DNA of 64,000 bases from CAIWHR01 sp963786625. Its GTDB lineage: Bacteria; Pseudomonadota; Gammaproteobacteria; Burkholderiales; Casimicrobiaceae. Both the position numbers and the translations under genes were made by a program. Positions 9,902 to 19,064 of this stretch are shown here, piece by piece. Below the pieces are notes generated by a model. The model was not told the DNA's origin. It ran no database searches and saw only the letters and a list, made by a program, of their open reading frames with translations. The DNA lies in the NCBI GenBank assembly GCA_963786625.1, contig CAWAZS010000001.1, positions 186,001 to 250,000 on the forward strand. Reading direction: 5' to 3'. Numbering within the stretch: the first letter of the stretch is position 1; each line of letters starts with the position of its first letter.

Positions 9902-10852
9902 TCAGAACGGCGGGATGCCGACGGCGGCCGCCGCGTTCTCGATCGGCACTGCGAAACCGATGCCGATGAAGACATGCTGTTCCGTCGGATTGAGGATCGC
10001 GGTGACGATCCCGACCACTTCGCCGTCGGTGGTGACGAGCGGCCCGCCGGAATTGCCGGGGTTGGCCGCAGCGTCGAACTGGATGAGGTTGGTCAACACG
10101 CGTTTGCCCTGCGGCGAGCGGTATTCGCGCTGCAGGCCCGAGACGACGCCGGCCGACACCGACGGGCCGATGCCGAACGGAAAGCCGACGGCGACGACCT
10201 CGTCGCCCGGAGCGAGGTCGCCGGTCGAGCGCAGGGTGGCCGCGACCAGATCGTCGGGGAGCTGCTTCGCCTGCAGGATGGCGAGATCGTGCTCGGGACG
10301 CATCCCGATGACGCTGGCCTCGGTCTCCAGGCCGTCGGCGAATTCCACCTGGACCCGGTCCGCGCCGGCGACGACGTGCACGTTGGTGAGAATGATCCCG
10401 GTGTCGACGATGACCACGCCGCTGCCGACGCCCTCGCTCTCGTAGCCGTCTTCCCGCTGGTCGTTCGACATGCCGCGCACGCGGACCACGGACCGGCGCA
10501 CGGCCTCGTACGCCTTGGCGGCACGGGACGGCAGCTGCGCGGTCTCGAGCGTGTGGAGCACGGCCGCGTCGATGTCTTCCTGGGTGATTTCGCGCGCGGC
10601 CGGCCTGAGCGCCGCATGCCCCAGAACCAGTGCGAGGGCAAAGAGGCCGCCGGCGGCGAAGAGCAGGGGCCGCTGGTGGCGCGCCAGGTATTCGCGCCAT
10701 CGCGCGCGACGGGGCGCGGGAGCCGCCGTCGCCGCGGGAGCTGCGCCGTCGGTCTTGCCTGCAGCGACGGCGCTCGAGCCCGCGCCGGGCGCGGCCGGCT
10801 CGGCCGCCTCGCGTGACCGGCCGGATCTGCTGTACAGCGTGACTTTCTTCAT
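9902..10852 (-). CDS. membrane-anchored trypsin-like serine protease (HtrA-type, no PDZ)
   Basis: Protein of 316 residues with a 50-residue Ala/Pro-rich cytoplasmic head, one signal-anchor helix (LLFAAGGLFALALVLGHAAL, about residues 63-82), then a periplasmic S1C protease domain. The triad is visible: His in LTNVHVVAG, Asp in PEHDLAILQ and Ser in NPGNSGGPLVT. The C-terminus ends right after the protease fold, so there is no PDZ domain, unlike DegP/DegQ. It lies 27 bp upstream of moxR on the same strand and may share its promoter, hinting at periplasmic proteolysis linked to the MoxR unit. Confidence 0.85.
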   Translation of the reverse strand: MKKVTLYSRSGRSREAAEPAAPGAGSSAVAAGKTDGAAPAATAAPAPRRARWREYLARHQRPLLFAAGGLFALALVLGHAALRPAAREITQEDIDAAVLHTLETAQLPSRAAKAYEAVRRSVVRVRGMSNDQREDGYESEGVGSGVVIVDTGIILTNVHVVAGADRVQVEFADGLETEASVIGMRPEHDLAILQAKQLPDDLVAATLRSTGDLAPGDEVVAVGFPFGIGPSVSAGVVSGLQREYRSPQGKRVLTNLIQFDAAANPGNSGGPLVTTDGEVVGIVTAILNPTEQHVFIGIGFAVPIENAAAAVGIPPF

Positions 10853-11010
10853 GTGCGGCCCACCCGATCCCCGCGATCGCCCCGCGCCGCTTAAAAGGTA
10901 ACACGGAAATCGCGCGCGGATGCCGAATTCGGAAGCGGCCGCCGATGTCGGGATTCGCCATCCCCGAAACGTGGGTTACGATGTGCGAATCGGAGCCGAT
11001 AGGACCGCCA

Positions 11011-11706
11011 ATGACGACCCGCATCGCCCTGATCCATGCGTTGACCCTGTCCATCGCGCCGTCGGTCGAGGCATTCCGCACGTTGTGGCCCGAGGCCGAA
11101 TGCGTCAACCTGCTCGACGACTCGCTGTCGATCGACCGCCAACGCGCCGGCGCGCTGACACCGGCGATCGCCGGCCGCATCGCGTCGCTCGCCAGCCACG
11201 CGCGCGCCTGTGGAGCACAGGGTATCCTCTACACGTGCTCGGCCTTCGGGGCGGCGATCGAAGCCGTCGCGTGCCTGAGCGCCATCCCGGTCCTGAAGCC
11301 GAACGAGGCGATGTTCGCCGAAGCGCTGTCGCTCGGAAAGCGCATCGGCATGCTGGCCACGTTCGAGCCGAGCGTCGCAAGCATGGAGGCCGAGTTCCAG
11401 GCCGAGGCCGAGGGCAGCGGGGCGACGATCACCTCGTTCTTCGTGCCGGATGCCATGGAAGCGCTCCGGCGCGGTGACGCGGCGGCGCACGACGCGCTGC
11501 TCGCGGAGGCCGCGCAGCGCCCGGAGGCCCGGGAGTTCGACGCGCTGATGCTCGCGCAGTTCTCGATGGCGCGGGCCCGCGACGCGGTCGCCGCCGTGGC
11601 GGCCTGTCCGGTGTTGACCAGTCCGCACAGCGCGGTCCTGCGGATCAAGGCGCGGGTCGCCGGAGCGGGATCGGGCGCGGTTCCCGCAGGCACCCACGGA
11701 CGCTGA
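11011..11706 (+). CDS. Asp/Glu racemase-family protein
   Basis: Protein of 231 residues of the aspartate/glutamate racemase/arylmalonate decarboxylase superfamily. The first catalytic Cys region reads GILYTCSAFG (about residues 71-80), and the second Cys lies in AACPVLTSPHSAV near the C-terminus. The start is set at the ATG at 11011 (MTTRIALIHAL), which begins the first beta strand; an upstream in-frame ATG at 10945 would add an unconserved tail. It stands alone next to a CBS-domain gene, so the substrate (amino acid, hydantoin or aryl malonate) cannot be told. Confidence 0.75.
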   Translation: MTTRIALIHALTLSIAPSVEAFRTLWPEAECVNLLDDSLSIDRQRAGALTPAIAGRIASLASHARACGAQGILYTCSAFGAAIEAVACLSAIPVLKPNEAMFAEALSLGKRIGMLATFEPSVASMEAEFQAEAEGSGATITSFFVPDAMEALRRGDAAAHDALLAEAAQRPEAREFDALMLAQFSMARARDAVAAVAACPVLTSPHSAVLRIKARVAGAGSGAVPAGTHGR

Positions 11707-11828
11707 ACCCGGCCGAATCGGCGGCGCGGCCCGGCCGGCGCGCCGTCGATCGCCGTCCGCGACGCCCTTGACTTCGGCGCGCTCGGGGGCGCCCAATGAC
11801 GCCGTACGATGACCCTGCGGAGAGGAAG

Positions 11829-12254
11829 ATGACGCTTCGATCGCTTCGTTCCATCGTTGCCAAGCAGCCGCCGGCCACGGCGGAAAAGTCGGTCACGGTT
11901 CTCGACGCGGCCCTCCTGATGAAGCGCGAAGGCAAGGGCGCGTTGCTGGTCGTCGACGGATCGCGACTCATCGGGATCTTCACCGAGCGCGATGCGCTGT
12001 TTCGCGTGATCGCGGCCCGCCGCGACCCGGTGACGACGCGCCTGGCCGACGTGATGACGCCGCAGCCGCAGACGATGCATCCGGACGAGCCCTTCGTGAA
12101 GGCGCTGCGGCTGATGCACCGGCACGGCTTCCGGCACCTGCCGGTCGTCGAGCACGGCCGCCCGCTCGGCGTCGTGTCCGCGCGCGATGCGCTCGACGAG
12201 GACCTGGACGAGCTGCGCGTGGATCTCGTGCACCGCGGCGACGAGCGGGACTAG
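11829..12254 (+). CDS. CBS-domain protein
   Basis: Small protein of about 141 residues made of two CBS motifs (LLMKREGKGALLVVDG...IGIFTERDALFRV and DVMTPQPQTMHPDE...GFRHLPVVEHGRPLGVVSARDAL). Such stand-alone pairs bind adenosyl nucleotides and act as sensors. The ATG at 11829 has GAGAGGAAG directly upstream; an ATG at 11796 is possible but lacks this. No partner is obvious nearby. Confidence 0.85.
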   Translation: MTLRSLRSIVAKQPPATAEKSVTVLDAALLMKREGKGALLVVDGSRLIGIFTERDALFRVIAARRDPVTTRLADVMTPQPQTMHPDEPFVKALRLMHRHGFRHLPVVEHGRPLGVVSARDALDEDLDELRVDLVHRGDERD

Positions 12255-12264
12255 GATGAAACAG

Positions 12265-12335
12265 CCCCCGAAGCTCACTTGCGGTTCGCCTCCCCCCGAG
12301 GGGGCGCTCAGCGCCCTTCGGGCGGCCGCGCGGGC
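12265..12335 (+). repeat. two-hairpin intergenic element, copy 2
   Basis: After the CBS gene lies GAAGCTCACTTGCGG followed by CCCCC-CGA-GGGGG and GGCGC-TCA-GCGCC hairpins and CCTTCGGGCGG. The order and loops match the element at 2784-2851 (AAGGCGCTCATTGC, CCCTC/GAGGG, GGCGC/GCGCC). It sits between the convergent CBS and MFS genes and may also help to end transcription. Confidence 0.5.
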
Positions 12336-12384
12336 GCTGAGATGTCTCGCGCCGCGCTCGGCGCATGGCCTGCGGCGGCGGTGG

Positions 12385-14005
12385 TCAGGCGGCGGGCGAC
12401 TCCGCGGCGCTGACGCCGATCAGGCGCGACACGCGAACCGGAACGCCCGGGCGCTGGAACTGCTCGACGTCGTCCTGAATCTGCCGGTCCGCGATGGTCA
12501 TGCGGGTCCGCAGGCGCACGTATTCCGCCCACGAACGGATGATGAAGCGCTCGACGAAGCGGCCGTCCTCGCCCAGGTCGCGGAAGACGTGCCAGTCGCT
12601 GGCGCCGTTGCGGCGCCGCGCCGGCTCGACCGCGTGGATCGCCTGCAGGAATGCCTCGCGCTGCTCCGGATCGATCCGGTATTCCACCTGAATCAGCACG
12701 GGTCCGTCGTCGGGCTGCGGTTGGACGGCAATGGCCAGGTCCGGCAGCTGCATGCCCGGCGTCACGTCCGCCTCGTCGCCCATCTCCACGCGGATCCGGC
12801 GGTTGAGCGCGAGCAGCAGCACCATGACGCCTGCCGATGCGGCGAGCGCGACGCGGATGCCGGACAGTGACGCGAGCCACCCCCAGATGGCGCTGCCCAG
12901 CGCCATGCTCGCCTGCACGGCGATGAGGTTCATCGCCAGGGCGCGGGCGCGCACCCACGCCGGCGCCGCGGTCTGCGTCCCGGCGGAGAGACTGGCGAGG
13001 ACGCCGGTCCATGCGGCGCCGGCGCCGAGCGTGCCCACGAGCGCGACCGCCGTGATGTCCGCCGCGGCGATCACCAGCGTCGCCGCCGCCCATAGCAGGA
13101 CGCCCGCGGTGACCACGGTGTTGAGCGACGTCCGATGCAGGGCGCGCGGAATGAGCAGCGCGCTGACGACGGCGCCGATGCCGAAGCCCGCCGACAGCAT
13201 CCCGAAGCCGCCGGCACCGAGCCCGAGCTGATCGCGGGCGATGACGGGCAGCAGCGCCCAGAGCGCGCTCGCGCAGACGGTGAAGCTCAGGTTGTGGATG
13301 ATCAGCGCCATCATCGGCCGCGAATGCCGCGCGTAGCGAAGGCCGCTCTGGATGCCGGAAAAGACGGTCTCCGGAATGCCCGGATGGGCGCGTACCGGGA
13401 CCTTCCATCCGCGCATGGCAACGATCATGACGAGGAAGAACAGACGCGCTCGCCAGCATCGCGCTGCCCGACCCCAGCCACGCGGCGATCGCCCCGGCAA
13501 GCGCCGGACCGACGGCGCGGGCCACGTTGAACGCGACGGCGCCGAGCGCGACCGCGCGCGAGACGTCGAGCCGGGCGACCAGATCGTTGGTGCAGGCCTG
13601 CTGCGCGGGGAAGTAGAACGTGAATCCGGCTCCGATCAGGAACGTGAACGCCAGCAGAGCGGCCGGACCGATCATGCCGAGCAGCGCCGCGGTCCCGAGC
13701 GCCACGGTTGCAGCGACGAGCACGATCTGCGTGACCAGGATCACCCGGCGCCGGTCGACGATGTCGGCGAGCGCGCCGGCGACCAGGCCGAACAGCAGCG
13801 CGGGGGCGGTGCTCGCGGTCTGCACCAGCGCCACGTGGAGCGCGGACGGGGTCAGCGTCGCCATCAGCCACGCCGCCACGGTCGCCTGCATCGTGTAGCC
13901 CAGCGCCACGCCTGCCGAACCGAAATAGAACCGCCGGAACGGCGCGTGCCGGAGCGGAGAGACCCGGAGCCAATCAGAGATCAGCGATGCAGCGCGCGCG
14001 GACAC
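12385..14005 (-). CDS. MFS transporter with C-terminal monooxygenase-like domain (one frameshift)
   Basis: Major facilitator of the MFS_3 (EntS-like exporter) type, about 540 residues. The N-terminal half holds helices such as HVALVQTASTAPALLFGLVAG and the loop ADIVDRRRVILVTQ. The second half starts LFFLVMIVAMRGWK. After the last helix comes a roughly 100-residue soluble ferredoxin-like domain (QVEYRIDPEQREAFLQAI...FVERFIIRSWAEYVRL), typical of this subfamily. One extra T near 13450 splits the ORF; removing it joins MLASA to LFFLVMIV. The substrate is unknown. Confidence 0.82.
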
Positions 14006-14029
14006 CTGTTCATTCTATCGCGGCGGCGT

Positions 14030-14875
14030 TCACGCCTGCCCCGACCGCAGGTCGTACCTGGCCTCGTCGTCCTGGCCCAGCGCCTTCACCAGAACCGGCA
14101 TTGCTGCGCGCAGCACCGATTCGAGATGCCACGGTGGATTGAAAACGAACACGCCGCTGCCGTGGAGGCCGAAGCCATCGGCAGCCGGCCTCGTCACCGT
14201 GAGCGAAACCTGCAGCCAGTCGTCGCGGGCAATGCGCCGCAGCTGGTCGGGCAGCTGTTCCGCTTCGCGGCGCTGCAGCAGCGGATACCAGATCGCATAG
14301 GTGCCGGTGGCAAAGCGCTCCAGCGCATCGCGCATCGCTGCGGACACCGCCCGGTAGTCGGAGACGTGCTCGTAGGAAGGGTCGATGAGCACCAGGCCGC
14401 GCCGCGACGGCGGCGGCAGGACGGCCCGCAACCCGGCAAAGCCGTCGCCGGCGACCACCCTCACGCGGCGGGCCGCGCCACGAAAGTACTCCTGCAGTGC
14501 CTTGCTCTCGTTCGTGTGCAGCTCGAACAGGCGGAGCCGGTCCTGGTCGCGGGTGAGCTGCAGGGCGAGCTGCGGCGAGCCGGGGTAGTTGCGCAACTGG
14601 CCATCGGGATTCACGACCCTCACCTGCTCCACGTAGTCGGCGAGCGGGGCCGGCAGATCGCTGCGCGACCACAGGCGGGCGATGCCGTTCGCGAACTCCG
14701 CTTTCCGCACCGCATAGCCGTGCTCGAGCGAATAGCACCCCGCGCCGGCATGGCTGTCGACGAAGAAGAGCGGCTTCTCCTTTCGGGTCAGCTGCCGCAG
14801 CAACTGCACGAGGACGAGATGCTTGAGCACGTCCGCATGGTTGCCGGCGTGGAAGCCGTGACGATAGCTCAGCAC
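14030..14875 (-). CDS. rlmJ: 23S rRNA (adenine-2030-N6)-methyltransferase
   Basis: Protein of 281 residues matching RlmJ: the N-terminus MLSYRHGFHAGNHADVLKH is near-invariant, DSHAGAGCYSL is the SAM-binding motif I, and the catalytic motif DPSYE follows VLI. It methylates N6 of A2030 in 23S rRNA. It lies alone, separated by a few bases from the minus-strand lipoprotein gene upstream. Confidence 0.93.
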   Translation of the reverse strand: MLSYRHGFHAGNHADVLKHLVLVQLLRQLTRKEKPLFFVDSHAGAGCYSLEHGYAVRKAEFANGIARLWSRSDLPAPLADYVEQVRVVNPDGQLRNYPGSPQLALQLTRDQDRLRLFELHTNESKALQEYFRGAARRVRVVAGDGFAGLRAVLPPPSRRGLVLIDPSYEHVSDYRAVSAAMRDALERFATGTYAIWYPLLQRREAEQLPDQLRRIARDDWLQVSLTVTRPAADGFGLHGSGVFVFNPPWHLESVLRAAMPVLVKALGQDDEARYDLRSGQA

Positions 14876-14876
14876 G

Positions 14877-15398
14877 TCAATTCGACTTCAGCCGTACCCG
14901 CATCACCTTCTTGTCGTACTCGGCCTCGGTCTGCGCCGTGATCTCGATGCCGCCGGCGGCGAAAACCCGTCCGCCGCTGCGGCGGCAGACATCGCGCTCG
15001 TACCGGCAGGGTCCCATCTCGGGATGCTTCCGGCACAGCTCGCCGACGCTGGGCGAAAGCTCGATCGGGGCCTCCCGGCGCGCCCCGCCCGATTCGGATA
15101 CACACAGATAGAGCGCATCGGCGGGAACGACGATCGGCGGGGCGCCGGTCGGCGCTACAGGCGTCGCGGGCGACAGGCTCGCAACCCCGGGGGAACCCGG
15201 TTCGCCGGGCGGCCGCTGCGCGTCGTATGACCCGAGGGGCGCAGGGGACGCCGCACCGGGTGCCGGTTCCGGGGGCGGCGCGCAGGCCGAAAGAACCAGC
15301 GCCACCGCCAGCCCGACGCACGCGCGCCTCGGTGCGGCCGAGCCTCTGGACGCCGTGCTCTCAATCCGCACGGTCGCCCGTCGCCGGCGCGTCGCCAT
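14877..15398 (-). CDS. putative outer-membrane lipoprotein
   Basis: Small secreted protein of about 173 residues. A hydrophobic segment (VGLAVALVLSAC) ends in the lipobox LSAC, followed by a Pro-rich linker and a C-terminal domain with four cysteines (YLCVSES, ELCRKHPEMGPCRYERDVC) that may form disulfides. The ATG at 15398 overlaps the 3' end of the upstream SDR gene by 38 bases; an internal GTG near 15375 would give a shorter signal peptide. No family is recognised. Confidence 0.65.
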   Translation of the reverse strand: MATRRRRATVRIESTASRGSAAPRRACVGLAVALVLSACAPPPEPAPGAASPAPLGSYDAQRPPGEPGSPGVASLSPATPVAPTGAPPIVVPADALYLCVSESGGARREAPIELSPSVGELCRKHPEMGPCRYERDVCRRSGGRVFAAGGIEITAQTEAEYDKKVMRVRLKSN

Positions 15399-16843
15399 TC
15401 CCGACGCGCGTTTGCGCACCACGCCGCTCGGCACGCTCGACGATCGCGTTCGCGAGCCCGCCGAAGATCACCGCGTGCACCGGGGTCAGCGCGTGCCAGT
15501 ACAGCAGCCCCGGCGCCCCCGCCGGGTGGAAGTACCCGGTCACCACGATCCGTGTCCGTCCATGGGCCTCGGGGCTCAGCTCGAAATCGAGCGCCGCCGC
15601 GCCCGGCAGTTTCATCTCGGCGAGCAGCGTCAGGCGCCGGCCGGGTTCGACCGCGATGACGCGCCAGAAGTCGATCTCGTCGCCGACGGCGACGTGGTCG
15701 GGATCGCGCCGGCCGCGGCGCAGGCCGACTCCGCCCGCGAGCTCGTCGGCGCAGCCGCGAATGCGCCAGAGCGCATTGAGAAAGTAGTACCCGTTCTCGC
15801 CGCCGATGGCCGTGACTTCCCGCCACACCGCATCCGCCGGAGCATGCGTCACCGCCGTGCCGCGCATCTGCTTCGCATAGAACGCGAAGTCCGGACGGTT
15901 CTGACGGAAAACCATCGAGCCTTCGGTCCACCGAGGTTGCGCCTCGGCGGCACGCTCCGCGGCGAGCGCGGCCTCGGCTGCCTCGCGATAGGTCTTGAGC
16001 TTGAGCGGAATCAGCGCCCGGATGGGGGCGTCGTCGGCGAGCACGTCCTCCTCGAGCCCCGCGATCAGCGCCCGGGCGATGTTCGTCGGCACCGCGGTCA
16101 CGAAATTCAGCCAGTACGACGACAGTCCGGGAGTCAGCACCGGCACCGGCACGATCAGCGGCCGGCGACCGACGAGCTCGCCGAACTGGCGCATCAGCGC
16201 CTCATAGGTCAGCACTTCGGGACCACCGACGTCGTAGATCGCCCCGGCAGCCTCGGGAAGCTCCGGCAGTCGAACCAGGTACTCGAGGACGTCGTCGAGA
16301 GCGATCGGCTGCGAGCGCGAGCGCACCCAGCGCGGCGTCACCATCGCCGGCAGGTGGAAGACGAGGTCGCGTATCACTTCGAACGCGGCCGAGCCGGGAC
16401 CGATGATGACGCCGGCGCGCACCTCGGTCACCGGCACGCTGCCTTCGCGCAGGATTGCCCCTGTTTCGCCGCGCGAGGCGAGATGCGCCGACGCCTTGCC
16501 CGACGGCTGCAGGCCACCCAGGTAGACGATGCGCCCGACCCCGGCCTCGGCGGCCGCGTCGCGGAAGTTCTCGGCGGCCGCGCGGTCGATGCGCGGAAAG
16601 TCGCTCCCGGCGGCCATCGAGTGCACCAGGTAGTAGGCGACCTCGATCCCGGCCAGGGCGGGCGCGAGCGTCGCAGGGGCGAGCGCGTCGGCCTGCACCA
16701 GTTCGACGCCGGGCCAGCCGCGCGCCTCCAGCGCCGCAGCGCCGGCGCGCCGCCGCGCGCACGGTCGCCCCGCGCGCGACGAGGCGCGGCACGAGGTTGG
16801 TGCCAACGTAGCCGCTGGCCCCGAACACCAGAACGTTCGTCAT
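15361..16843 (-). CDS. SDR-family NAD(P)-binding protein with DUF2867 domain (one frameshift)
   Basis: Fusion of an atypical short-chain dehydrogenase (NmrA/NDUFA9-like) with a C-terminal DUF2867 domain, about 494 residues. The true N-terminus MTNVLVFGASGYVGTNLVP has the Rossmann glycine motif. One extra base near 16752 moves the frame; removing it joins VRAAAR to GAAALEARGWPG. Later segments are VAYYLVHSM, IVYLGGLQPSGKAS and, in the second domain, YYFLNALWRIRG and PGLLYWHALTPVHAVIF. This two-domain layout is common in proteobacteria without a defined substrate. Confidence 0.82.
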
Positions 16844-16963
16844 CCCGCGATTATCCAGCGAAAGCGCATCCGCGGCGCGCCGGCCGCGGATACGGCCGTG
16901 CGCGGCTGTCCGCGCCCGGTTCCCCGACCGGCGGCCGCATCGGCCGGCGCGGGTTTGCACTTG

Positions 16964-16989
16964 CCAAGTCAAGTCTTGGTGGTACAACA
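16964..16989 (+). promoter_or_regulatory. possible operator before the TIM-barrel/G1P dehydrogenase genes
   Basis: Inverted repeat CCAAG-N6-CTTGG (16964-16979) runs into TGGTGGTACAA (16977-16987), which fits TNGT-N3-ACNA, the half-site pattern of FadR/GntR-type regulators. It lies about 50 bp before the gene at 17038. The adjacent regulator is DeoR-type, so a GntR protein would have to be encoded elsewhere. Confidence 0.3.
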
Positions 16990-17037
16990 TTGCCGCTCGC
17001 GGCGCGAGCGACGCCCGCCGCCCAGGGGAGTCATCCG

Positions 17038-17724
17038 ATGGACTTCATTCTCATGCTGACGCGCAACGACCGCACCATCGACGATGCGGAGGGTGTCGTC
17101 GATGCCGCCTGCGACCTCGGCGTCCGGCACATCGGCTTCAAGGATGTCGGCGTCCCTTACGCGACCATGCAGGAGCTCGCGAGGCGGATCCGGGGGCGAG
17201 GCGGCATCTGCTACCTGGAGGTTGTAAGTACAACACCGGACGCCATGCTGCGGTCGCTGGAAGTCGGGCAGGCGCTGGGTGCCGACCGCATCCTCGGCGG
17301 CACGGATCTGCAGGCGGCGGCGCGCATCCTCGGCGACCTGTCCCGCTATTTTCCGTTTCCGGGGCGCCCGGTCGGCCATCCGACGCGCCTCGGCGGGTCG
17401 GCAGCACTGATCGCGGAGCATACGCGGGCGGCGCGGGCGATGGGTTGCGGCGGAGTGGATCTGCTCGCCTACCGCGCGACCGGGGCCGAACCCCTCGAGC
17501 TCGTGCGCGCGGCGCGCGCCGCCCTGTCCGGAGGCACGCTGATCGTCGCCGGCAGCGTGAACTCGCGGGATCGGATCCACGCGCTCGCGGCAGCCGGCGT
17601 CGATGCCTTCACCATCGGCTCGGCGGTGTTCGATGGCGCCTTCTCCCCGACCAAGGGATCGCTGCGCGGCCAGCTCCTCGACATCCTCGACGCCTGCCGC
17701 CACGCGCCCGGGATCGCCGCGTGA
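17038..17724 (+). CDS. TIM-barrel protein of unknown function next to G1P dehydrogenase
   Basis: Protein of 228 residues that reads as a phosphate-binding (beta/alpha)8 barrel of the HisA/NanE/ThiE type: strands FILMLTR, VRHIGFKDVG, ICYLEVVS, ADRILGGTD, GVDLLAYR, and the terminal pair LIVAGSVNSRDRI...AFTIGSAVFDG, which forms a phosphate site. AGGGGAG precedes the ATG. It heads a tight unit with glycerol-1-phosphate dehydrogenase and a DeoR regulator, so it may act on a small phosphorylated compound such as glycerol-1-phosphate or a sugar phosphate; this is inference. I do not recognise the exact family. Confidence 0.65.
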   Translation: MDFILMLTRNDRTIDDAEGVVDAACDLGVRHIGFKDVGVPYATMQELARRIRGRGGICYLEVVSTTPDAMLRSLEVGQALGADRILGGTDLQAAARILGDLSRYFPFPGRPVGHPTRLGGSAALIAEHTRAARAMGCGGVDLLAYRATGAEPLELVRAARAALSGGTLIVAGSVNSRDRIHALAAAGVDAFTIGSAVFDGAFSPTKGSLRGQLLDILDACRHAPGIAA

Positions 17725-17761
17725 CTGGTCAGCGTTCCGCGCTTCGTTGCAGCAGCGTGCC

Positions 17762-19063
17762 GTGATTGGACCGGACCCGCTCGAGCAACTGCTGCGCGGC
17801 GCGTGGCGCGATCCCGACCGGGGTTTGCCGATCGCCATGCCGCTGCGCGCCGTCGCGATCGAGCGCAGTTTGGCGGGCGTCGAGGCGGAGCTCGTCGCGC
17901 CGCTCGGGTTGGGCCGCAGCCTCGCGGTCGTCTCCGATACCACGACGCGCACGGTGCTGGGCGGGCGCGTCGAGCGCGCGCTCGCTCCGCTGGGCAGGAT
18001 CCTGCCGGTGGTGCTGGAGCCGGCCCCTCATGCCGACGCGCACACCGCGGAACGGGTCCGCCGCGCCTGCCGCGGCGCCGACGCGCTCGTCGCCGTCGGC
18101 TCGGGGACCATCAACGACCTGTGCAAGCATGCGGCCGCGACGGACGGCAAGCCCTACGTGGTCTTCGCCACCGCGCCGTCGATGAACGGCTACGCGTCGA
18201 TGAACGCCGCCATCACCGTCGACGGTCACAAGAAGTCGCTGCCGGCCGCGCCGCCGGCGGGGGTCTTCATGGACCTCGAGGTGCTGGCCGGCGCTCCGCC
18301 GCGAATGATACGGGCGGGCCTGGGCGATTCGCTCTGCCGGTCGACGGCACAGGCCGACTGGCTGCTGTCGCATCTGCTGCTCGGCACCGAATACCGGCGC
18401 GCTCCGTTCGCACTTCTCGAAGCCGACGAGCCCACGTTGCTGGAGGCGGCGGGATCGCTGCTTCAGGGGGATCTCGACGCGATGCGCGCGCTTGCGCGCA
18501 CGCTGGTCCTGTCCGGACTCGGAATGACGCTGTGCGGCGGCAGCCATCCCGCGAGTCAGGGCGAGCACCTGATCAGTCACTATATCGACATGTTCGCGCC
18601 GGCCGGTCGCGCCGAGTACTTCCACGGCGAGCAGGTCGCGGTGGCAACGCTGACGATGGCCGAGATTCAGCACGACGTGCTCGAGGCCGGCCCGCCACGC
18701 CTGTCCGCGTCGTCGATCGGCTGCGCCGAGCTGCAGCGGCAGTTCGGCAGCGATATCGGCGCCTCGTGCTGGCGCGAATTCGAAGCGAAGGACGCGCTGC
18801 GGCGCGCGGCGCCCGATTTCGAGGAGCGAATTTCCGCCGGCTGGAGCGACGTGCGGGAGCGCGTGCGCCGCGTGACGATTCCTCCGGCGCGGATCGCAGC
18901 GGTGCTGGAGCGCGCCGGGTGCCCGACCACTCCCGCGCAGATCGGCCTGCTGCCCGACTTCTACGACGAGGCTGTCCGTCGGGCCCGGTTTCTGCGCGAC
19001 CGCTACACGTTCCTCGATCTCGCCGACGACGCCGGTCGCCTGACCGTGCGAAGGCCCCGGTAG
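17762..19063 (+). CDS. sn-glycerol-1-phosphate dehydrogenase family protein
   Basis: NAD(P)-dependent iron-type alcohol dehydrogenase-like fold of the AraM/EgsA family, about 433 residues, converting dihydroxyacetone phosphate and glycerol-1-phosphate. Visible features are the nucleotide site VAVGSGTINDLCKHAA, ATAPSMNGYASMNAAIT, and metal-ligand histidines in GGSHPASQGEHLISHY and YFHGEQVAV. The start is uncertain: GTG 17762 gives a compact N-terminus, TTG 17747 is possible; neither has a strong ribosome site. It lies 38 bp after the TIM-barrel gene and directly before the DeoR gene. Bacterial members are known in Gram-positives; here it is likely a catabolic or lipid-related accessory enzyme. 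Confidence 0.8.
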   Translation: MIGPDPLEQLLRGAWRDPDRGLPIAMPLRAVAIERSLAGVEAELVAPLGLGRSLAVVSDTTTRTVLGGRVERALAPLGRILPVVLEPAPHADAHTAERVRRACRGADALVAVGSGTINDLCKHAAATDGKPYVVFATAPSMNGYASMNAAITVDGHKKSLPAAPPAGVFMDLEVLAGAPPRMIRAGLGDSLCRSTAQADWLLSHLLLGTEYRRAPFALLEADEPTLLEAAGSLLQGDLDAMRALARTLVLSGLGMTLCGGSHPASQGEHLISHYIDMFAPAGRAEYFHGEQVAVATLTMAEIQHDVLEAGPPRLSASSIGCAELQRQFGSDIGASCWREFEAKDALRRAAPDFEERISAGWSDVRERVRRVTIPPARIAAVLERAGCPTTPAQIGLLPDFYDEAVRRARFLRDRYTFLDLADDAGRLTVRRPR

Positions 19064-19064
19064 C

